Source of the DNA: Epiperipatus broadwayi
Taxonomy: Eukaryota; Onychophora; Udeonychophora; Euonychophora; Peripatidae
Length of the DNA: 64,000 nt
NCBI GenBank assembly: GCA_028023455.1
Contig: JAQFVV010012396.1
Span: 9,838,085 to 9,902,084 of the forward strand
Direction: 5' to 3'
In this document: positions 46,061-59,237 of the stretch, piece by piece
How positions within the stretch are numbered: the first letter of the stretch is position 1
How the letters are laid out: each line of letters starts with the position of its first letter
Made by a program: the position numbers and the translations under genes
The notes under the pieces: generated by a model
The model's input: the letters and a program-made list of their open reading frames with translations, nothing else
Told to the model about the DNA's origin: nothing
Databases searched by the model: none

Positions 46061-47190
46061 AGGTAATGTAAATTTGTAATTTAATAAATATTTTATAAAG
46101 TGACATAGACAAATTATAATATTAGAGGGAGCTGAGGTAATTTAATCTTTTGTCTGATGAATTTTCTTATTGGTCAGATTGAGTACAAATTTGAATGATT
46201 TAATTCATTAAATATGGATCTAGCCAGTTTCCTTTCTGAAATATATCAATGTACAATAATCAGAATTGTTTTAATTTAGCTTCTAAAAATTGAATTATTT
46301 TACATTGAAATTGATTACATGTAACAAAAAATTTAAAATAATTTTAATAACTGAAGAAAAACAAATGAAAAATAGCCTGCAGTAAAACAAAGAAATTATA
46401 TTTCAACCAATCATTACATGAAAATATCAATGATTTCTTGTGTCTTAGAAATTACGATAGCTGATTATTCACTTCTGTTATCTTTCCTTCATCTAAACTT
46501 AAATATTTAAAATAAAAATCTAAATCTAGCCACATTATTAGTCAATATAGTGTAAAAAGTAATTATAAAATCCATAAATATTTATGAAAAATAATTGCAT
46601 TTTGCTAGCTATCACTGAATGTCATTGATACGCAAATAGTGGTCAACATTATTCATTTGTCATGAATAGTAATCTAGCACTATTCACTTTTCCTTGATTA
46701 TTCTTGTAAAATTAAAAAATTTTTCAAATCAAGGTTTATATTTAGGTAAATTAATATAAAAACTTAATTATGAATGTAAAAAATTATGAGAAATGTATTT
46801 ATTTATGTTCAAAATCTATTACGAAAGCATAAAACATTTTGGTCTGATTTCAAACTTTGACAGAAATACCTGGAGAACAATAGCCAAAGTTGACAGTCAG
46901 TGCTTTGTGAAGCTTTATAAGGGAGAAAAGGTGGGACTATATACTATAGACACAATCAAAAATTGACTTTTTGTGAAAAATACTACCAATAGCAAATTTT
47001 TTTGGAATTAAAATTTAAATATCGATAAAGCTATGAATTTATGATAAAATAAGCATAAAATAGCAAAAGTGTGACTAAAAATGGCCAATAGATGGCGGAA
47101 ATTTTTTTGATTTCCAGTTTAAAGTCCTGAAAAAAATGCAGTCACTCTCAGATACACATTCACCAATAAAGTTGCCCCCACCAGCTAAAA
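46061..47190. other. Intergenic, probable inner part of a hAT-like element
   Basis: A/T-rich. The last 370 bases before 47205 may belong to the hAT-like element whose end is listed next, since words such as GGCCAATAGATGGCGG are atypical of the background. No coding sequence. Confidence 0.3.
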
Positions 47191-47205
47191 GTTTGGCCAC
47201 CCCTG
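47191..47205 (-). mobile_element. hAT-like terminal repeat, one end
   Basis: Read on the minus strand the end is CAGGGGTGGCCAAAC, the typical terminal repeat of hAT elements (CAGGGGT...). The adjoining 8 bases ATTTATAG (47206-47213) would be the target duplication. The same 8-mer occurs at 46055-46062, but no inverted CAGGGG follows it, so the other end is missing or altered. Confidence 0.4.
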
Positions 47206-47213
47206 ATTTATAG

Positions 47214-48766
47214 CTTTAATTGACCCTTATGTGATTGATCAATTAAATCTCAGACAATAAAAAATTACATACAAATTAATTTTTGTCTGTTTTTTTAATT
47301 AAAAATAATTTAATTATAAATCTTACTAAATAATATATTTGAACTTTATTTAAATACTATTTTAAATATATTTTTAATAATAGAACACTTTTATTATACT
47401 TTTAATAAACTACTTTTTATTAAACTTAACTTTGGAAATATAAAACTATTGTTTAGGTAATTATAATAATAATTTTGATACACTTTAACAATAAATTGAC
47501 ACAGAAATAAGTTGCCACATAAAACTGATAAAATTAATAAATTAATTTTAGCAATAAGTAAAATTAGCTAATTTATTAATGTGTGTGCACACAGATTCAC
47601 ACACATTGCCTACCAGAATAATAATTACATCATTGTTTAATATAATTTAAAATAATTAAATAAGAATTCTTTAAAATAAACTGTTAATACTTATATATTT
47701 ATTTTTATTACTAAGATTATTGTTTAACATAATGTTGCACAACTTTAATAATTATTTAATATTAAACTATAAATATTACTTAATACATTAACTTTATTAG
47801 TAAATTTAAATAAGAATACTTTAAAATAACTTAAATTAGCTTTACAGTCAAATAATCTTTATATTTCAACTTTCGTTGGATATAAAAATACTATATTATA
47901 AAAACTGTTATATAAAATTTTCTATAAAATTGATTGTTTTATACATTTATAAAACAATGTAGAAAATAGAAAGGTCACAATATAAATGGAGGGAATTGAA
48001 CTTTTAAAAAAAAATTATCTGTAGAAATTCAGTTTTACACTTCTAGATTTATATATATTGCCGCCCAGTAAATCACAACTAAAAGCAAAAAAAAAAAAAA
48101 AAACAACTCTTGATACATGGCTAGTTACTTTTGTAAAGAAACTACCTAAGCATGAATCAACTCAAACCATGAATATGTAACCATCACTTGAGATTGGCTG
48201 AAATTAAATCTGTAAATGCTACATCTGCATAATTTAAAACTCATCTGTGCCTACAAAGTGTGCCTCCATCATTGTTTGTGACTATTTAAGAAAATAAGCA
48301 GAAACAAACAAATTACCAGCTAAATAATTGGACCAATGAAAGAATAATAGATATTGCAGGATATGTCCAAACTGATCAATCATGGAATAATATAAATGAA
48401 CAATATAAGGCTAGCATTTCCTTATAAGATTTTAGAAAAGGCCTTAATAAGTTCATATTTATTGTTTTATATCATTAGGAATAAAGTTATTTTATTTACT
48501 TTTTGAATGTGTGTTAATTTTATTATTTCACTTTGAAATTTTTAAAAAATATATATATAATAAAATAAATTTTTAGTAACTTTATAAAATTCAAGTTGCC
48601 AATGCATTTTATACCTCATATTTCATTGCAAATGTTCACCCTAGTATTTATAATGATGTAAAAGTAGAGATAATGCTTAACTATTCAGAAAATGAGTGGG
48701 GTAGAAATTATTCCATTCAAAGCTTTAATAAAGACTGTGAACACATGCTTTTTATCATTAGTGCTA
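47214..48766. other. Intergenic, nothing recognised
   Basis: Very A/T-rich DNA with TTAATAATT-like words and an A run near 48090-48102. No supported feature. Confidence 0.4.
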
Positions 48767-49546
48767 TGTCTGGAAGCTTAATTTTTGCTCTCCAGACGAT
48801 ATGAGATCTACATTTATCCCCTAGTAAAACCCACAACTAATAGTTAAAATTTAGTATTGAATATATATATATTTAAATTATTAATTAACAGATATACAAT
48901 TTAACTATCTATATATAGACCCATAGGCATACAGAAATAATAATGAAGATCTATATGACCTGTTAAGTCCCTGACTTGCTTTGACACATTTGGAGTCAAG
49001 TCTCTCTGCACTAAAGCTTAATGTGCATATGGTGACATTCAGCACTGAGATTAAATGCCCATCTGCACACCAGAACCTTCTAACAGCCAGTGTTCATTTT
49101 TTCTTCTCTCTTGGCTTCTATTCACTTCTGATTAGTTCTTTCAGATCCTGTTGCTAAAATAATTATTACATTTATTTCAGATACATTTTGGATTAAAGAA
49201 TTTTATTTGTATTAAGTTCTATCAAAAAGTTATTTTTGGATTCCTAGAGTTGTTATCAATGAGTGAACCAGGAACTCACAATCATTTAATTGTTAACAGT
49301 ATATATTTTTATTGAACGAATTTCATTACTTATCTCCAGAGATTTTAGTTAATTATTCTTTTTATCTACTTAGAAATTAACATTTTCCAATCATGTAATA
49401 CCATTTTAATTTATTTAAGTTTACTATTCTTAAGAAGCTAAATTTTTAAATTACTGTGTATGTATTTTACATACACATATATACATCATCCTATTACAGT
49501 TAATCATTTTATGTGCATGTATTTAAACACACACATATACATAACC
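48767..49546 (-). repeat. Gypsy 3' LTR
   Basis: Pairs with 53346-54113. Shared words include GAGATCTA, CTATCTATATATA, CATCTGCACACCAGAA, AAGTTATTTTTGGAT and CATGTAATACCATTTTAA. It lies next to the purine tract at its 5' side on the minus strand. Confidence 0.88.
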
Positions 49547-49778
49547 CCTCTCCCAGTTTAGATATTTATTTTTTCTCTGAATTTAAAATGAAGTCATGAA
49601 GGTAATTTGGAATCTTACTCTTTTTACATATTGAGGAAGATTCATCACCGCTTTGCTTGTTATATTACTCTCTGGTACATAACAATTCATCTTTGCCACA
49701 ATGGGTAAACTCTGTTTCCAATTTACTATCTTCATTTAGTACTATCTCATTGATATCCATTCTCTTGAATAATTCAGG

Positions 49779-50660
49779 TTAATCCAAGTTTTCATCTTTA
49801 TGCAGTTGATTGACATGTTTGCTTAATATTTTTCCATCATTCATATGAACCCTCACCACTTGCTTTGATAGGTACCATATAACTACAGCTTGTGACCAGA
49901 ATTTACTTAGGTTATTTTTAACCCATCTTCTTTCCTCAGGTGTAAACTTATAAGTGTTCTCGATTGATTCATTATGATCATCTGTTGGCATACAATGTTT
50001 AATAATTTAGTCTGCAATTGACCTAGATATGTTTCAGCGAATGATTTACCCATATTTAGCAGATGGAGTTGAAAGCTGATAAAGTAGTGTGATAATGACT
50101 GCTTCCTGTATTATTGTTTGCCTCATTTTGTTAATGGATGACTTAAGATTTTACACAGCTTTTTTGACCAATCCATTAGATTGAAGATGATAAGGGAATG
50201 TAAATGTTTTATCCCCCATTCTTGCATAGTCTCTTTGAATTTCTCTGATGTGAATCCAGTTCCATTACCTGAAACTAAAGTTTCAGGGAAACCACAGTAT
50301 GAAAAATTTTGTATAATTTACCAAGTGTTTCATCCAAACTAGTATTTTTAACTAATTTATATTTGAACTAATCTGAATATGCATCCATGACTACTAAGAA
50401 TAGATATCCCTTGATTGGGACATGGTAATTGATGTGGATATGCTGCCACAGCCTCTCAGCTTTTGGCTAAACTTTAATGGAGGAACTTTAACATGATTGA
50501 CAGTTACTGCATTTTTATATATTTTTCAACATCAATGTTAATGTTTGGTCACCAGACATAATTATAGGCTAAAGCCTTTGCCCTAACAATACCCAGATGA
50601 CCTCCATGCAATAACTTGATAATTTTATGTCTTCCCTTAACTAGGATTAGTACACAATTT
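49779..50660 (-). pseudogene. Gypsy integrase region
   Basis: Minus strand, N to C: LLHGGHLGIVRAKALAYNYV with a following WPNINIDVEKY near 50520-50630 is the HHCC zinc-binding end of integrase. WQHIHINYHVPIKGYLFLVV with DAYSD near 50370-50460 is the first catalytic Asp block. VSGNGTGFTSEKFKE and WGIKH near 50205-50285 is the second Asp block, where the usual SDNG Asp is replaced by G. The open tail 49991-49779 ends with WSQAVVIWYLSKQVVRVHMN and HVNQLHKDE, the small barrel-like C-terminal region with its HVNQL motif. Stops between blocks and the lost Asp show it is inactive. Confidence 0.8.
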
Positions 50661-50999
50661 CCCCTCAAAATGTAGTCTTTTCAGGTGGACAACTGCTTAT
50701 AAGCATTCCATAGTGATTAGAGAAAAGTTGGGCATTGCTTAGGCCAACCTGTACTAATATGATTTATAAACCATTGGTAGCTCTCGTCTTCCTCTGTCAA
50801 TGCAGTTACTATTCTGATATTGAGGATTTGACTCTTTAGCAAATTGATGTAGTTAATTTCTATTTCCCTTTTATCAGTGTCTGACTGGTCAGGTATATAA
50901 GATAGGTGTCGGCATGCGCTATTTGCTTTTCCTTCTTATATTCTAAAATATAGTCATATCCTATCAGAATGTTGAGCCATCTTATCATGCAGGGGCTAA

Positions 51000-52140
51000 T
51001 GTGTTACAGGAACTTGTTTCTTGCCTAAAACACCAAATAAGGATTTGTGATCAGCTTATAATAAATCTATGTCCGTACAAGTATTGATGAAATTTTCTGA
51101 TGCCAGGTAGCAGCACAAGAGTTTCCTTGTCCAGTTGACTATAATTTTCTTCCACTTTGAACAAAGTACATGAAGCATAGGCAATGGGTCATTCACCTAT
51201 TATGCAGAATGACATAGCACTGGTCCAACTCTGAATTCAGATGCATCAGTAATAAGAGTAACTTCCAAACCACTATTATATCGCATTACTAATTTATTTG
51301 AAATTAACAGTGACTTATGTATCCAAAAATTCTTTCTCTTGATCAGCTTACTATTTCCATTTTTTGCTTCTTTTTTAAAACCGTACAAGAGTCTGGCAAC
51401 ATGAGCTTTCCCTTCCAAAAAAATTTCAAAATAGTTTAAGAGTCCCAGAAAATCTTATAATTGTTTAATGTTATTGGTCTCAAGACTTTTTCTATAGGTT
51501 TAGTCTTTTGGGGGGAAGATGTGTCATTTTTAAAAATGATATGGCATAAAAACTTGATTTCACTAGCCTTCCAGATACATTTTGGGTATTCAACTTTGAG
51601 TTAAATTCACTGAATTTTTTTGCATACATTATGTAACAAATCTCTTAAGTTTATTTCCTATAGTAGTGGTAACAAAGATGTCATCAAAAAATGGAATGGT
51701 GCCCTTAAATTCATTAAGGAGGGTTTCAATTTTTGACTGAAGTATACTGGGGGCAGAAGCCTATTGTATTGAAATAACCTTATGTGCATGGTGAATGTTA
51801 ATTTTTCACCAATTTTATCAGTGACTGGTATCTGATGAAAGCAGCATTTAAATCTAACTTTATGAAAATTTTGATTTCTGCAGAAACGCTATTATTTCTA
51901 TAGCATTGGAAACAGGATATGCATTTTTGCTAATAGCTTTGTTTACTTATACTTGATAGTTGCCACACAAATTTGACCATTGGATTTAGTAATAATTACT
52001 AGAGGTGTAGCCCAATTGGATTTTTCCATGCGTTCTAATATGCCTCTCTTAACTAATTCATTAATTTCCTTCTAAACTCTTTCCTTCTGGGCAACAAAAC
52101 TTTACGCAGTTTGCAAATTACGAGTATTGCCTCAGAGATT
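51000..52140 (-). pseudogene. Gypsy reverse transcriptase and RNase H region
   Basis: Around 51650-51760 the minus strand reads APSILQSKIETLLNEFKG, then FFDDIFVT: the fingers/palm segment with the DD catalytic pair (F-x-DDI in place of the more usual YVDDI). Around 51200-51418 it reads LYGFKKEAKNGN and VTLITDASEFRVGPVLCH, the connection and the first Asp of RNase H. A conserved Q of the APAxFQ motif is kept. Frameshifts interrupt between these blocks. In a live element this enzyme copies RNA into DNA within the particle. Confidence 0.78.
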
Positions 52141-52259
52141 ACCTCTAATGAAACAAAGGGTTGTTTTAATAGTACCAGGTTCCTCATTAAATAACCTGGG
52201 AAATTTGTTTCCCATTTCCTTTTCAATCTTTTTAATGGATGTGAGGTTTATTCCCAATT

Positions 52260-52560
52260 TTTTGAACCAGTCCTAGCTTATCAATGGGTTAATAGAAGCA
52301 TAAACTAAGTATAGAGATAACTCAATTACTTCTCCCTCTATTCTGCTCACAATGGCTTTAACCACACCTTTAATTTTAATAGCATTTAGATCTGTTTTCT
52401 CTTTTTCTGGGGGTTTAATACAATTTGAAGTTACAAAAAACCATTCCTGGATTGAGATTAGAGATACACCACTACCACTATCAACCTTCATAGATATTGG
52501 CAGGTCACACAATTTTAATTTTACCATTATTTTGTCATCAGTGGACGATGTATTTTTTAT
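52260..52560 (-). pseudogene. Gypsy aspartic protease region
   Basis: The open frame 52527-52273 contains LPISMKVDSGSGVSLIS, with the catalytic D-S/T-G motif of retroviral-type proteases, and ends NPLIS just where the GRDWL-like junction to reverse transcriptase is expected; on past the stop the sequence reads WFKKLGINL. The arrangement resembles elements often annotated as K02A2.6-like. Confidence 0.7.
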
Positions 52561-53345
52561 ATTGGCTAATTGAGTTCCCTGTGTATTGAATGTACCCTTA
52601 TGGCTATTTCTTTACTTTAGCAGGTTCATTCTTTTTATTTTTACACATTTGCTTTATTTTTACAAATTTTGCAATATTCATTCCACAAAAAGAAAAAAAT
52701 AGATTTTTACTGTTAGATTTATTATGTTAGTAGATTCTTTTTTAAGTGGTTTAGGTGTTTTGCAAATGTCACTTTTGAGTATTACCGTTTTCCCTTAAAC
52801 TCAGCAAAATTTCTCAAGAACTAGCTCATTAGCTATGTTTTATAGCTTCATTATAATTTAAATCACTATCAACCAATAAATGTTATCTTAAATTTTTACT
52901 ACTATATCCCTCAAAAATTGCTCTCAGAGAGCTGCTCGGTGAGGAAAGATCCATAGACCTAATTTTTTGTCAGGTTACAAAGAGCAACATCATAATTTTT
53001 TGTTCTTTCATCCCCACCCTGTTAATGGACACAGAAATGAAGTCTGGCAAAATTACTAGAGGGATGGGGATTAAAATTTAATTATTGATCTTTAATTAAG
53101 TATAAAAAATCTTCAGGCATCTGAGATTCTGAGAGCCTGTTTTCAAAACATAATAATGTTGCTATTTTAATCTTCTTCAACTCTGTTAATGAAGAGATCA
53201 TTTTCCACACGATGTACAGGGACTAAATAATTACCTCACTGATGTCAAACTTTCTGACTAACGATTGCACTTAAGCTAATCATTCTATACACATAAATCT
53301 GAAAACGCTGATTCAAGGTTCGAATCAGGACCATACTAATTGCTA
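52561..53345 (-). pseudogene. Gypsy gag remnant and leader
   Basis: Little can be read. Pieces rich in K with single C residues near 52640-52690 may be a decayed zinc knuckle. Just after the 5' LTR (minus strand, about 53310-53333) is TATGGTCCTGATTCGAACC, whose complement resembles the T-arm and CCA end of a tRNA, a likely primer binding site. Confidence 0.45.
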
Positions 53346-54113
53346 TGTCTTGGAGCATAACTCTTGCTCTTTAGACCATATGAGATCTAAATTTATCCCC
53401 TGGAAAAATTACAACTAATATGGTTAAAATTTAGTATTTAATATATGTATATAAAATGTTTATATTATTAATTAACAAATATATAATTTAACTATCTATA
53501 TATAAGTTTGTAGGAATACAGAAATAATAATGAAGATCTCTAAGATCTGTTAAGTCCCTCAATATGCTTTGGCACATTCAAAGGCAAGTCTCTCCACACT
53601 GGAATCTTAAGGTGCAAACAGTGATGTCCAGCACTGAGATTAAATGTGTCCATCTGCACACCAGAAATGTTTCTTTTTTTTTACTTGGCTTCTACCAATT
53701 AATTGTCCAATTATTCTTCTGACTGGTTTTTCTTTCAGATCCTATGATAAGGTAATTATTTCATTTATTCAAGATTCATCACAGTCTGGATAATTTTCTA
53801 TTAAAAAAGTTATTTTTGGATCCCAGACTTGTTATCAATGAATAGATTAGGAACTTGTAATTATTTAAGTGTTAATGGTATATATTTTTACTGAAAGAAT
53901 TTCATTACTTATCTCCTAATTGCTCTTTTCATTTACTTAGAAATTAATCTTTTCTGATCATGTAATACCATTTTAATTTATTTAAGTTCACTATTCTTAA
54001 GAAGCTAAATTTTTAAATTATTGTGTATGTATTTTACATACACATATATGTCATCTTATTACAATTAACCATTTTATGTATATGAACTTAAACTTACCCA
54101 CACATACATAACA
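53346..54113 (-). repeat. Gypsy 5' LTR
   Basis: 768 bp, running TGTTATG to AAGACA on the minus strand. Pairs with 48767-49546. Confidence 0.88.
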
Positions 54114-57100
54114 ATGAGTTATATAAAGATAAATTACTTCTGGATGGGAAGGTTTATTTCAAATCCCTAGAATTGACTTTGTGGTGATTGGGAAATATAA
54201 CCATATTGGTTCAATCATTATCCACTATTGTTGACTTTCTGTATGAAGGTTAGACTAGTTAAAGTTATATTGAAAGTTGTTCTCTACAGTTTACTGACAC
54301 AACTAAATATTAGATCTAGAAATCTAACTATCATATTTCTGTTAAGATTGTGTAAGGGATTTGTAGCCATATATTCATCATATAATAATCTCTTTATATT
54401 TTCCATAGACTACTTATTTTATAGCAAAATAAAAAACACAACCGTCTTAGTTTACAATTTAATATCTACTTTTTTTCAGAACTTTGAAATTTTTAGATAA
54501 AACATGAATTACACATATTCATTCAGCTTCAATCTTTCTTTTATTTAATACTATTCAAACTAATCTATGATAGATCTGTGTAGATATACAAACACATTGA
54601 ATGGAAATTATTAAATTGTACCATCTTGCCTTATCTCATTTTTCCATGTTCTCTAGCTATATGTCCAGTTATTGCAATTACATCAGTTCATCTTTTTTTG
54701 TCTCCTCAAGCACAATCACATACATTCTTTTTATTATTGTGTTTTTTTTGTTCATTTTGTCAAGTCTTTCGAAAAATGTTAGCTGTGAATAAAGTTCTGT
54801 TATCCCACACTAGGGAAATTGGATAAAAGATAACTGTAAATATATAGAAAAGATATTCAATTACCACTTTTAAAATTTAAATTTGAAGTAATATATCTTC
54901 TTCTATCTGATAATTTTATTTATTAGAATTAAACTACAAAGAACTTGTATTGGTTTTGAGAAGATAATATAGTAAATTAAATCCTTGACTAATCAGAAGT
55001 ATACACATTTTTTGGTTTTTTATATAATTTCTCAGATCACTGTTAAATAAAAAATTATCATGCACTAACTAGTGCTTTTCTTTTCACATTACCAGGATAT
55101 TCAAATGAAGTTATAGTGAAATTATTTTTTAAGGGCAGGAATAATAATTTTAATCTTGGTCACCACTGCTGATAATTTGTTGTACAAATCCAATGAGAAA
55201 CATTTGCTAATTTGATATTTTAATCATTCATTTAACTCTGATTTAATTTATCACTATAGAAAATATCTTGCACCATTTATTTTTATAAGTAGTTTATCTC
55301 TTTATTTTTGACAATTTTTTTTACTTGCTATTTGTGCTTCAATTTCTTAATCCTTGTAATAACCATTAGATAATGCAAAATGGCAGATCTTACTATCCAA
55401 AATATCATTTCTAAAAATTCAAAAAGGCAATTCACAAATAAAACTGCAATAAATTATGAAAGAAAAACCTATAACATTATTTGGTATACCATAAACATAT
55501 TTATCACTAGTAATTCTTTTTTTTTTGTTACATTTGCAAAAAATGATACAAAGCAAGAATCTAAATTAAAAGTCTTCAAATTATAAGACAATTTGAAAGT
55601 CAGAAAAAATGATACATATCAATGACATCTGAGAAAATATTTGCTGAATTGAGACGATAGTAATTCAATAACCAAGAACAATCCAACAATTTCTATCATG
55701 TTAGATCACATTCAAACCACTACATTACAGCATTCTGCAAATATATGTTAAGAGCATGAATGTTGATAAATTGTATACAAATAAACTTGGTCATATAAAC
55801 CAGAAGTCAGAGAATATTGCTGTGTAGTAAAAATAAAATTGTTGAGTTAGGTTTGAATTATGTTATATTAGTTATTATAGTAATATAAAAGCATACTCAT
55901 GCTAGCCTTGAAAAATAAGTATAATTTTGTTTATCAAAATAAAAATGTTACAATAAAAAGAACCCCTTACTTTTTCCAAAAAGCTCAAACCTAATAAAAT
56001 TTACCTGCATAAGAGACTTTTAAGTGGTCAGTTGTATGACTTCTACTTGATCTAGTAATATGATTTTTGACTGTCATTACAGTTGTGATTGATCTTTAAG
56101 CTCAATCTCTGGGTCTATTCATTTTCTGATTTTAATTCTACAAAAGCTTAGCTCTCAAGCACTTCTCAAAAAATAGAAGTGTATGCATAGGAAAAAATAT
56201 TATTCTCCATGGAACATGAAGATCAAAGAAATTGGGAGTACTGCAGTACAGATAAGGTCCCAAAATATAATGACTGGATCTCCCTAACAGCATATATTTT
56301 TCAAAAAAAAAGCTTCTGCTAGACAAGAAGATTCAATAACTAATCAAAGGAGTAAAAGAAAGAAGAAAATCCTTGTGGAAATACCAAGTTAAAAAGCAGA
56401 TGTTCTATAATAGCAGCCTTCCAGCATACTACCAGGCTCATTCATATTTCTTAGTTATCAGCATTTCATTACTCAAGTGTAAACATTCTGATATATGTAC
56501 ATGACAGAAAACTTTTATTCTAATATTCAACAAGAAATAAACAAAACTAGTAAACTTCTACATTAATCTGATTTTCATTAAAGGAAAGAAAATGCTGTAT
56601 GTTTACGATTTGTATTTATTATAAACAAACCAGTTCAGTTTGTAATTATTTGCCTATTGTATTTTTATATTTAATTCATTATTCTGGCTTTTATCGAGTT
56701 AATTTGCATTCTTTTGATGATATATTTTACTTATAGCCTATGTTCTTTTAAGATAATTTATACAAATTATACAACACTGCTGAAGGAGTTGAACTATGTT
56801 AAAGTATTTCTGCGATATTACTGGCAGATAACAACAACATGTATATTTACATATACTGTACATGATAAAAAACTAAACTTCACACTCACGAATATTTGTG
56901 AAGATATATAAAAATGAAGCAGCTTTTAAAAAACCTATTGCAAATATCCATTGAACAGGTAATAATTTGAAAGCTGGCTGATTTAGCTGTACTCCAAATA
57001 TCTGAAAGAAAAATCTCAAGCCGATTTTGAACCAGCAGGTCCAATTTTCACCTGGATTAGTTGTGAATTTCATGATGATGCTATTAATAGATGGATGAAC

Positions 57101-57693
57101 TAACTACTATGTCATAATGCTATTCCTGAAGATGAGTAAAGTATAGACATTGTTTCTTAAACAGTAAAAAAAAATATGAAAGAAGGGCTAAGTCATCGTT
57201 ATTAAAAGATGCATGCATTGAAAAATAAATAAATAAGGGCAAGTTATGCACTTCAACCTCACCTTTTTCAAAGTTTCTATCATTTACTCTTTAGGTTCCA
57301 GACAATCAAAATAATCTATTGTCTTTTCTTTTCTGCCCATGTACGAATTTTGCTTCACGGGTTTGAGCATGTCAATCTAGATCTCAATCTAAGTCTACAT
57401 AATATTCTACACTATATTCTAAATCGTAAAAAATAAAACTTTTGATAGGTTTACTAATAGAGCAAAATATACGCATTAAAATTTAATACTTATATATATG
57501 TCCTACACAGATAATAACTACATATTGTAATAATTTTTCTATTCAATCATAAAAGATTTTAATTCTAATTTCACATTCGATTAAATGATCGAAATAGCGC
57601 TGCTTAATTTTTGAAATGCAGTTTAAAGGTCAAATCTTACGGAGATTAAATCCTTCCACTAATGATAATCTATTTACGTATTCTTGCTTATAG
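54114..57693. other. Intergenic, upstream of the acyl-CoA synthetase exon
   Basis: A/T-rich. The open frames at 54228-54500 (+) and 54601-54826 (+) are F/I/S-rich and unsupported. On the minus strand 57073-56873 is open and has TNPGENWTCWFKIGL, which faintly recalls Gypsy gag starts (xPGExWxxW), plus a splice-like TTTTTCTTTCAG; I do not call it a gene. Promoter elements of the downstream gene were not identified. Confidence 0.35.
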
Positions 57694-57806
57694 GTAGTAT
57701 TATGGTAATTTATGGGAGCCCATTTCCTTTTGTGGACATTCCTCACATTACCATTCAAGATTTGATTTTAAAAGATTTTGAAAATTTTGCTACTAGAGAA
57801 GCGTTC
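57694..57806 (+). CDS. Acyl-CoA synthetase (4-coumarate-CoA ligase/luciferase-like), N-terminal exon
   Basis: Exon between the acceptor TTCTTGCTTATAG (ends 57693) and the donor GTAAGT (57807). From the ATG at 57702 it codes MVIYGSPFPFVDIPHITIQD, then LILKDFENFATREAF, 35 codons ending in phase 0. This matches the N-terminus of 4-coumarate-CoA ligase and luciferase-like acyl-CoA synthetases (I-x-x-SP-F/Y-P-D-V-x-I-P-x-x-S/T-L...F...PA). These enzymes activate a carboxylic acid with ATP to an adenylate and then a CoA thioester; animal members are often peroxisomal. The AMP-binding motifs come in later exons, none of which I could find before 64000, so intron 1 is at least 6.2 kb. The two codons before the ATG are also open, so it may be exon 1 with a short leader or exon 2. 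An LTR element has inserted downstream. Confidence 0.6.
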
Positions 57807-58430
57807 GTAAGTATATTTAACTTTTAATAAGAAAATTATGGGATGTGATATTTTGTTTCGGTATTTGTTCGTATAAATTTATTACTTGTTGATTTTAAAA
57901 CTGCTTTCACATACAATGCTATTTATTTTTATAAACGTAGTTCATAATTCATGAAAGTATAAAGTACTTATTTATAAATGTTGATATGAAAATTTTTTTT
58001 TACTTTTTCAAAGTAGTTCAGTACTTCCGGTAGTAACGATATTGTTTTTTTTTTAATTTTGACGTTTTTGAATTATATTTAGCAGTTAATTTTTGCCTTT
58101 ATTGCTAAAGTATTCTGCATTTTTTTTTAAAAAACAAAAAACAAATTTATATTTGGTAGAACTTAATTAAGATTTTAAGTGAGTTATTTTTACATAATAG
58201 CGATAATTTACTAGACTTCTAATATTGTGTATATATATATGTGTGACTGCAGAAAGGAGTTTATTGTTAAACTTCTGATTTTTCTTTGGGGCTTTATTAA
58301 AGAAACTGGATAGGGCAAATTTCAAATGTCCACCCCATACGTTTATATCGCTGCAGCTGTTATATTTTATATAATATAGAACAAGGATGGTTTGCTTATC
58401 AATATGCAATAACCGGTCAGTGTGAGGAGT
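57807..58430 (+). other. Start of probable intron 1
   Basis: Begins with GTAAGT. T-rich, no coding evidence. Ends at the inserted LTR. Confidence 0.4.
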
Positions 58431-59237
58431 TCATATTTGATCTTGCCTTTAGAAGTGAACTAGTCCAGATTCCTTCTTTATCTGATCGTATTGAACACTC
58501 ATTGACGCTAACCAATGTGTAAACGTGGCTAACCAATGTACAAACATGGCCAAAGGGTAAAACAAGTATGGCCAATGTGTAAACATGTGAATAAACCTAT
58601 CACTGGTTAGTATGGGCCAATAGGCAATAATGCTCTCTGAATCCAATTGCTGCAAATAAGATAGAGGATCTGGCAATAAATAATCAGCTTTTTGGAGGCA
58701 ATCAGGAAGAAACAAGAAAGAGAGAGATGGAATGTCTATCTAATCTAAACAACAGTATGCTCTTTTAAGAGAGAGAAACATCTGTCTAACCTGAATGATT
58801 GAATGTGCTTTCAACTGAAACCACTTTCAGTTGCAAAAATGTTTCTAATATAGTCATTACCGATATGCCTATGCAGTGAGGCAAGTCCATGATAGGACTA
58901 GAAGCTGCTAAGACTTCAGATGACTCGATTCAAACTGTCCAGTACAGCCAGAAGAATCTTTACTAGAGTTGACTCAAGGCAAGCTGTCTAGTACAGCTGA
59001 AAGAGTCTTGACTAGAACTTATGAGGCAAGCTAATATATACAGCTGGAAGAGAATTCAGTCATTCACATGACCAGCTCATTATATTGACTAAGTTATATG
59101 TAAAATTGCATTTATTGAGTGTATAACATGTATGTATATTTGTTCTAATAAATTATATTAATTTTGTAAGTATTCACATTTTTGATATTTTATTGTTGTT
59201 TTGGATCTGAAACCTGCAATTCAGCCAAACACAACAC
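58431..59237 (+). repeat. LTR of a second Gypsy-type element
   Basis: Proposed limits TGTGAGGAG to ACAACACA, directly before a primer-binding-site word TTTGGCACAGTCAGAC. Near 58510-58590 are four degenerate copies of GGCCAATGTGTAAACAT, CCAAT-type repeats that could be enhancer elements of U3. AATAAA occurs near 59148. The matching 3' LTR is not in the window. Confidence 0.65.

Larger units (their letters stand above)
48767..54113 (-). mobile_element. Gypsy-type LTR retrotransposon, 5.35 kb, decayed
   Basis: Complete in layout, transcribed on the minus strand. The upstream LTR is 53346-54113 and the downstream LTR is 48767-49546; they align along their length but differ by roughly 10-15% by eye, so the insertion is old. 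LTRs run TGTTATG...AAGACA on the minus strand. A polypurine tract (CTGGGAGAGGGG on the minus strand, about 49547-49558) sits directly before the 3' LTR. Inside, in order, are a gag remnant, aspartic protease, reverse transcriptase, RNase H and integrase. All are broken by stops and frameshifts. No matching target duplication was found. Confidence 0.9.

Noticed and set aside
46055-46062. ATTTATAG as left target duplication of the hAT-like end at 47205
   Set aside because: No CAGGGG terminal repeat follows it, and an A/T 8-mer recurs easily by chance here.
46157-46185. CTGATGA near 46158 as another hammerhead
   Set aside because: No stem II and no GAAA follow.
54228-54826. Two open frames of 60-90 codons
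   Set aside because: Hydrophobic A/T-driven composition and no family match; no splice signals.
58449-58715. 88-codon minus-strand frame with repeated HWP/HWL words
   Set aside because: The repeats come from the CCAAT-like tandem units of the LTR U3, read in reverse.
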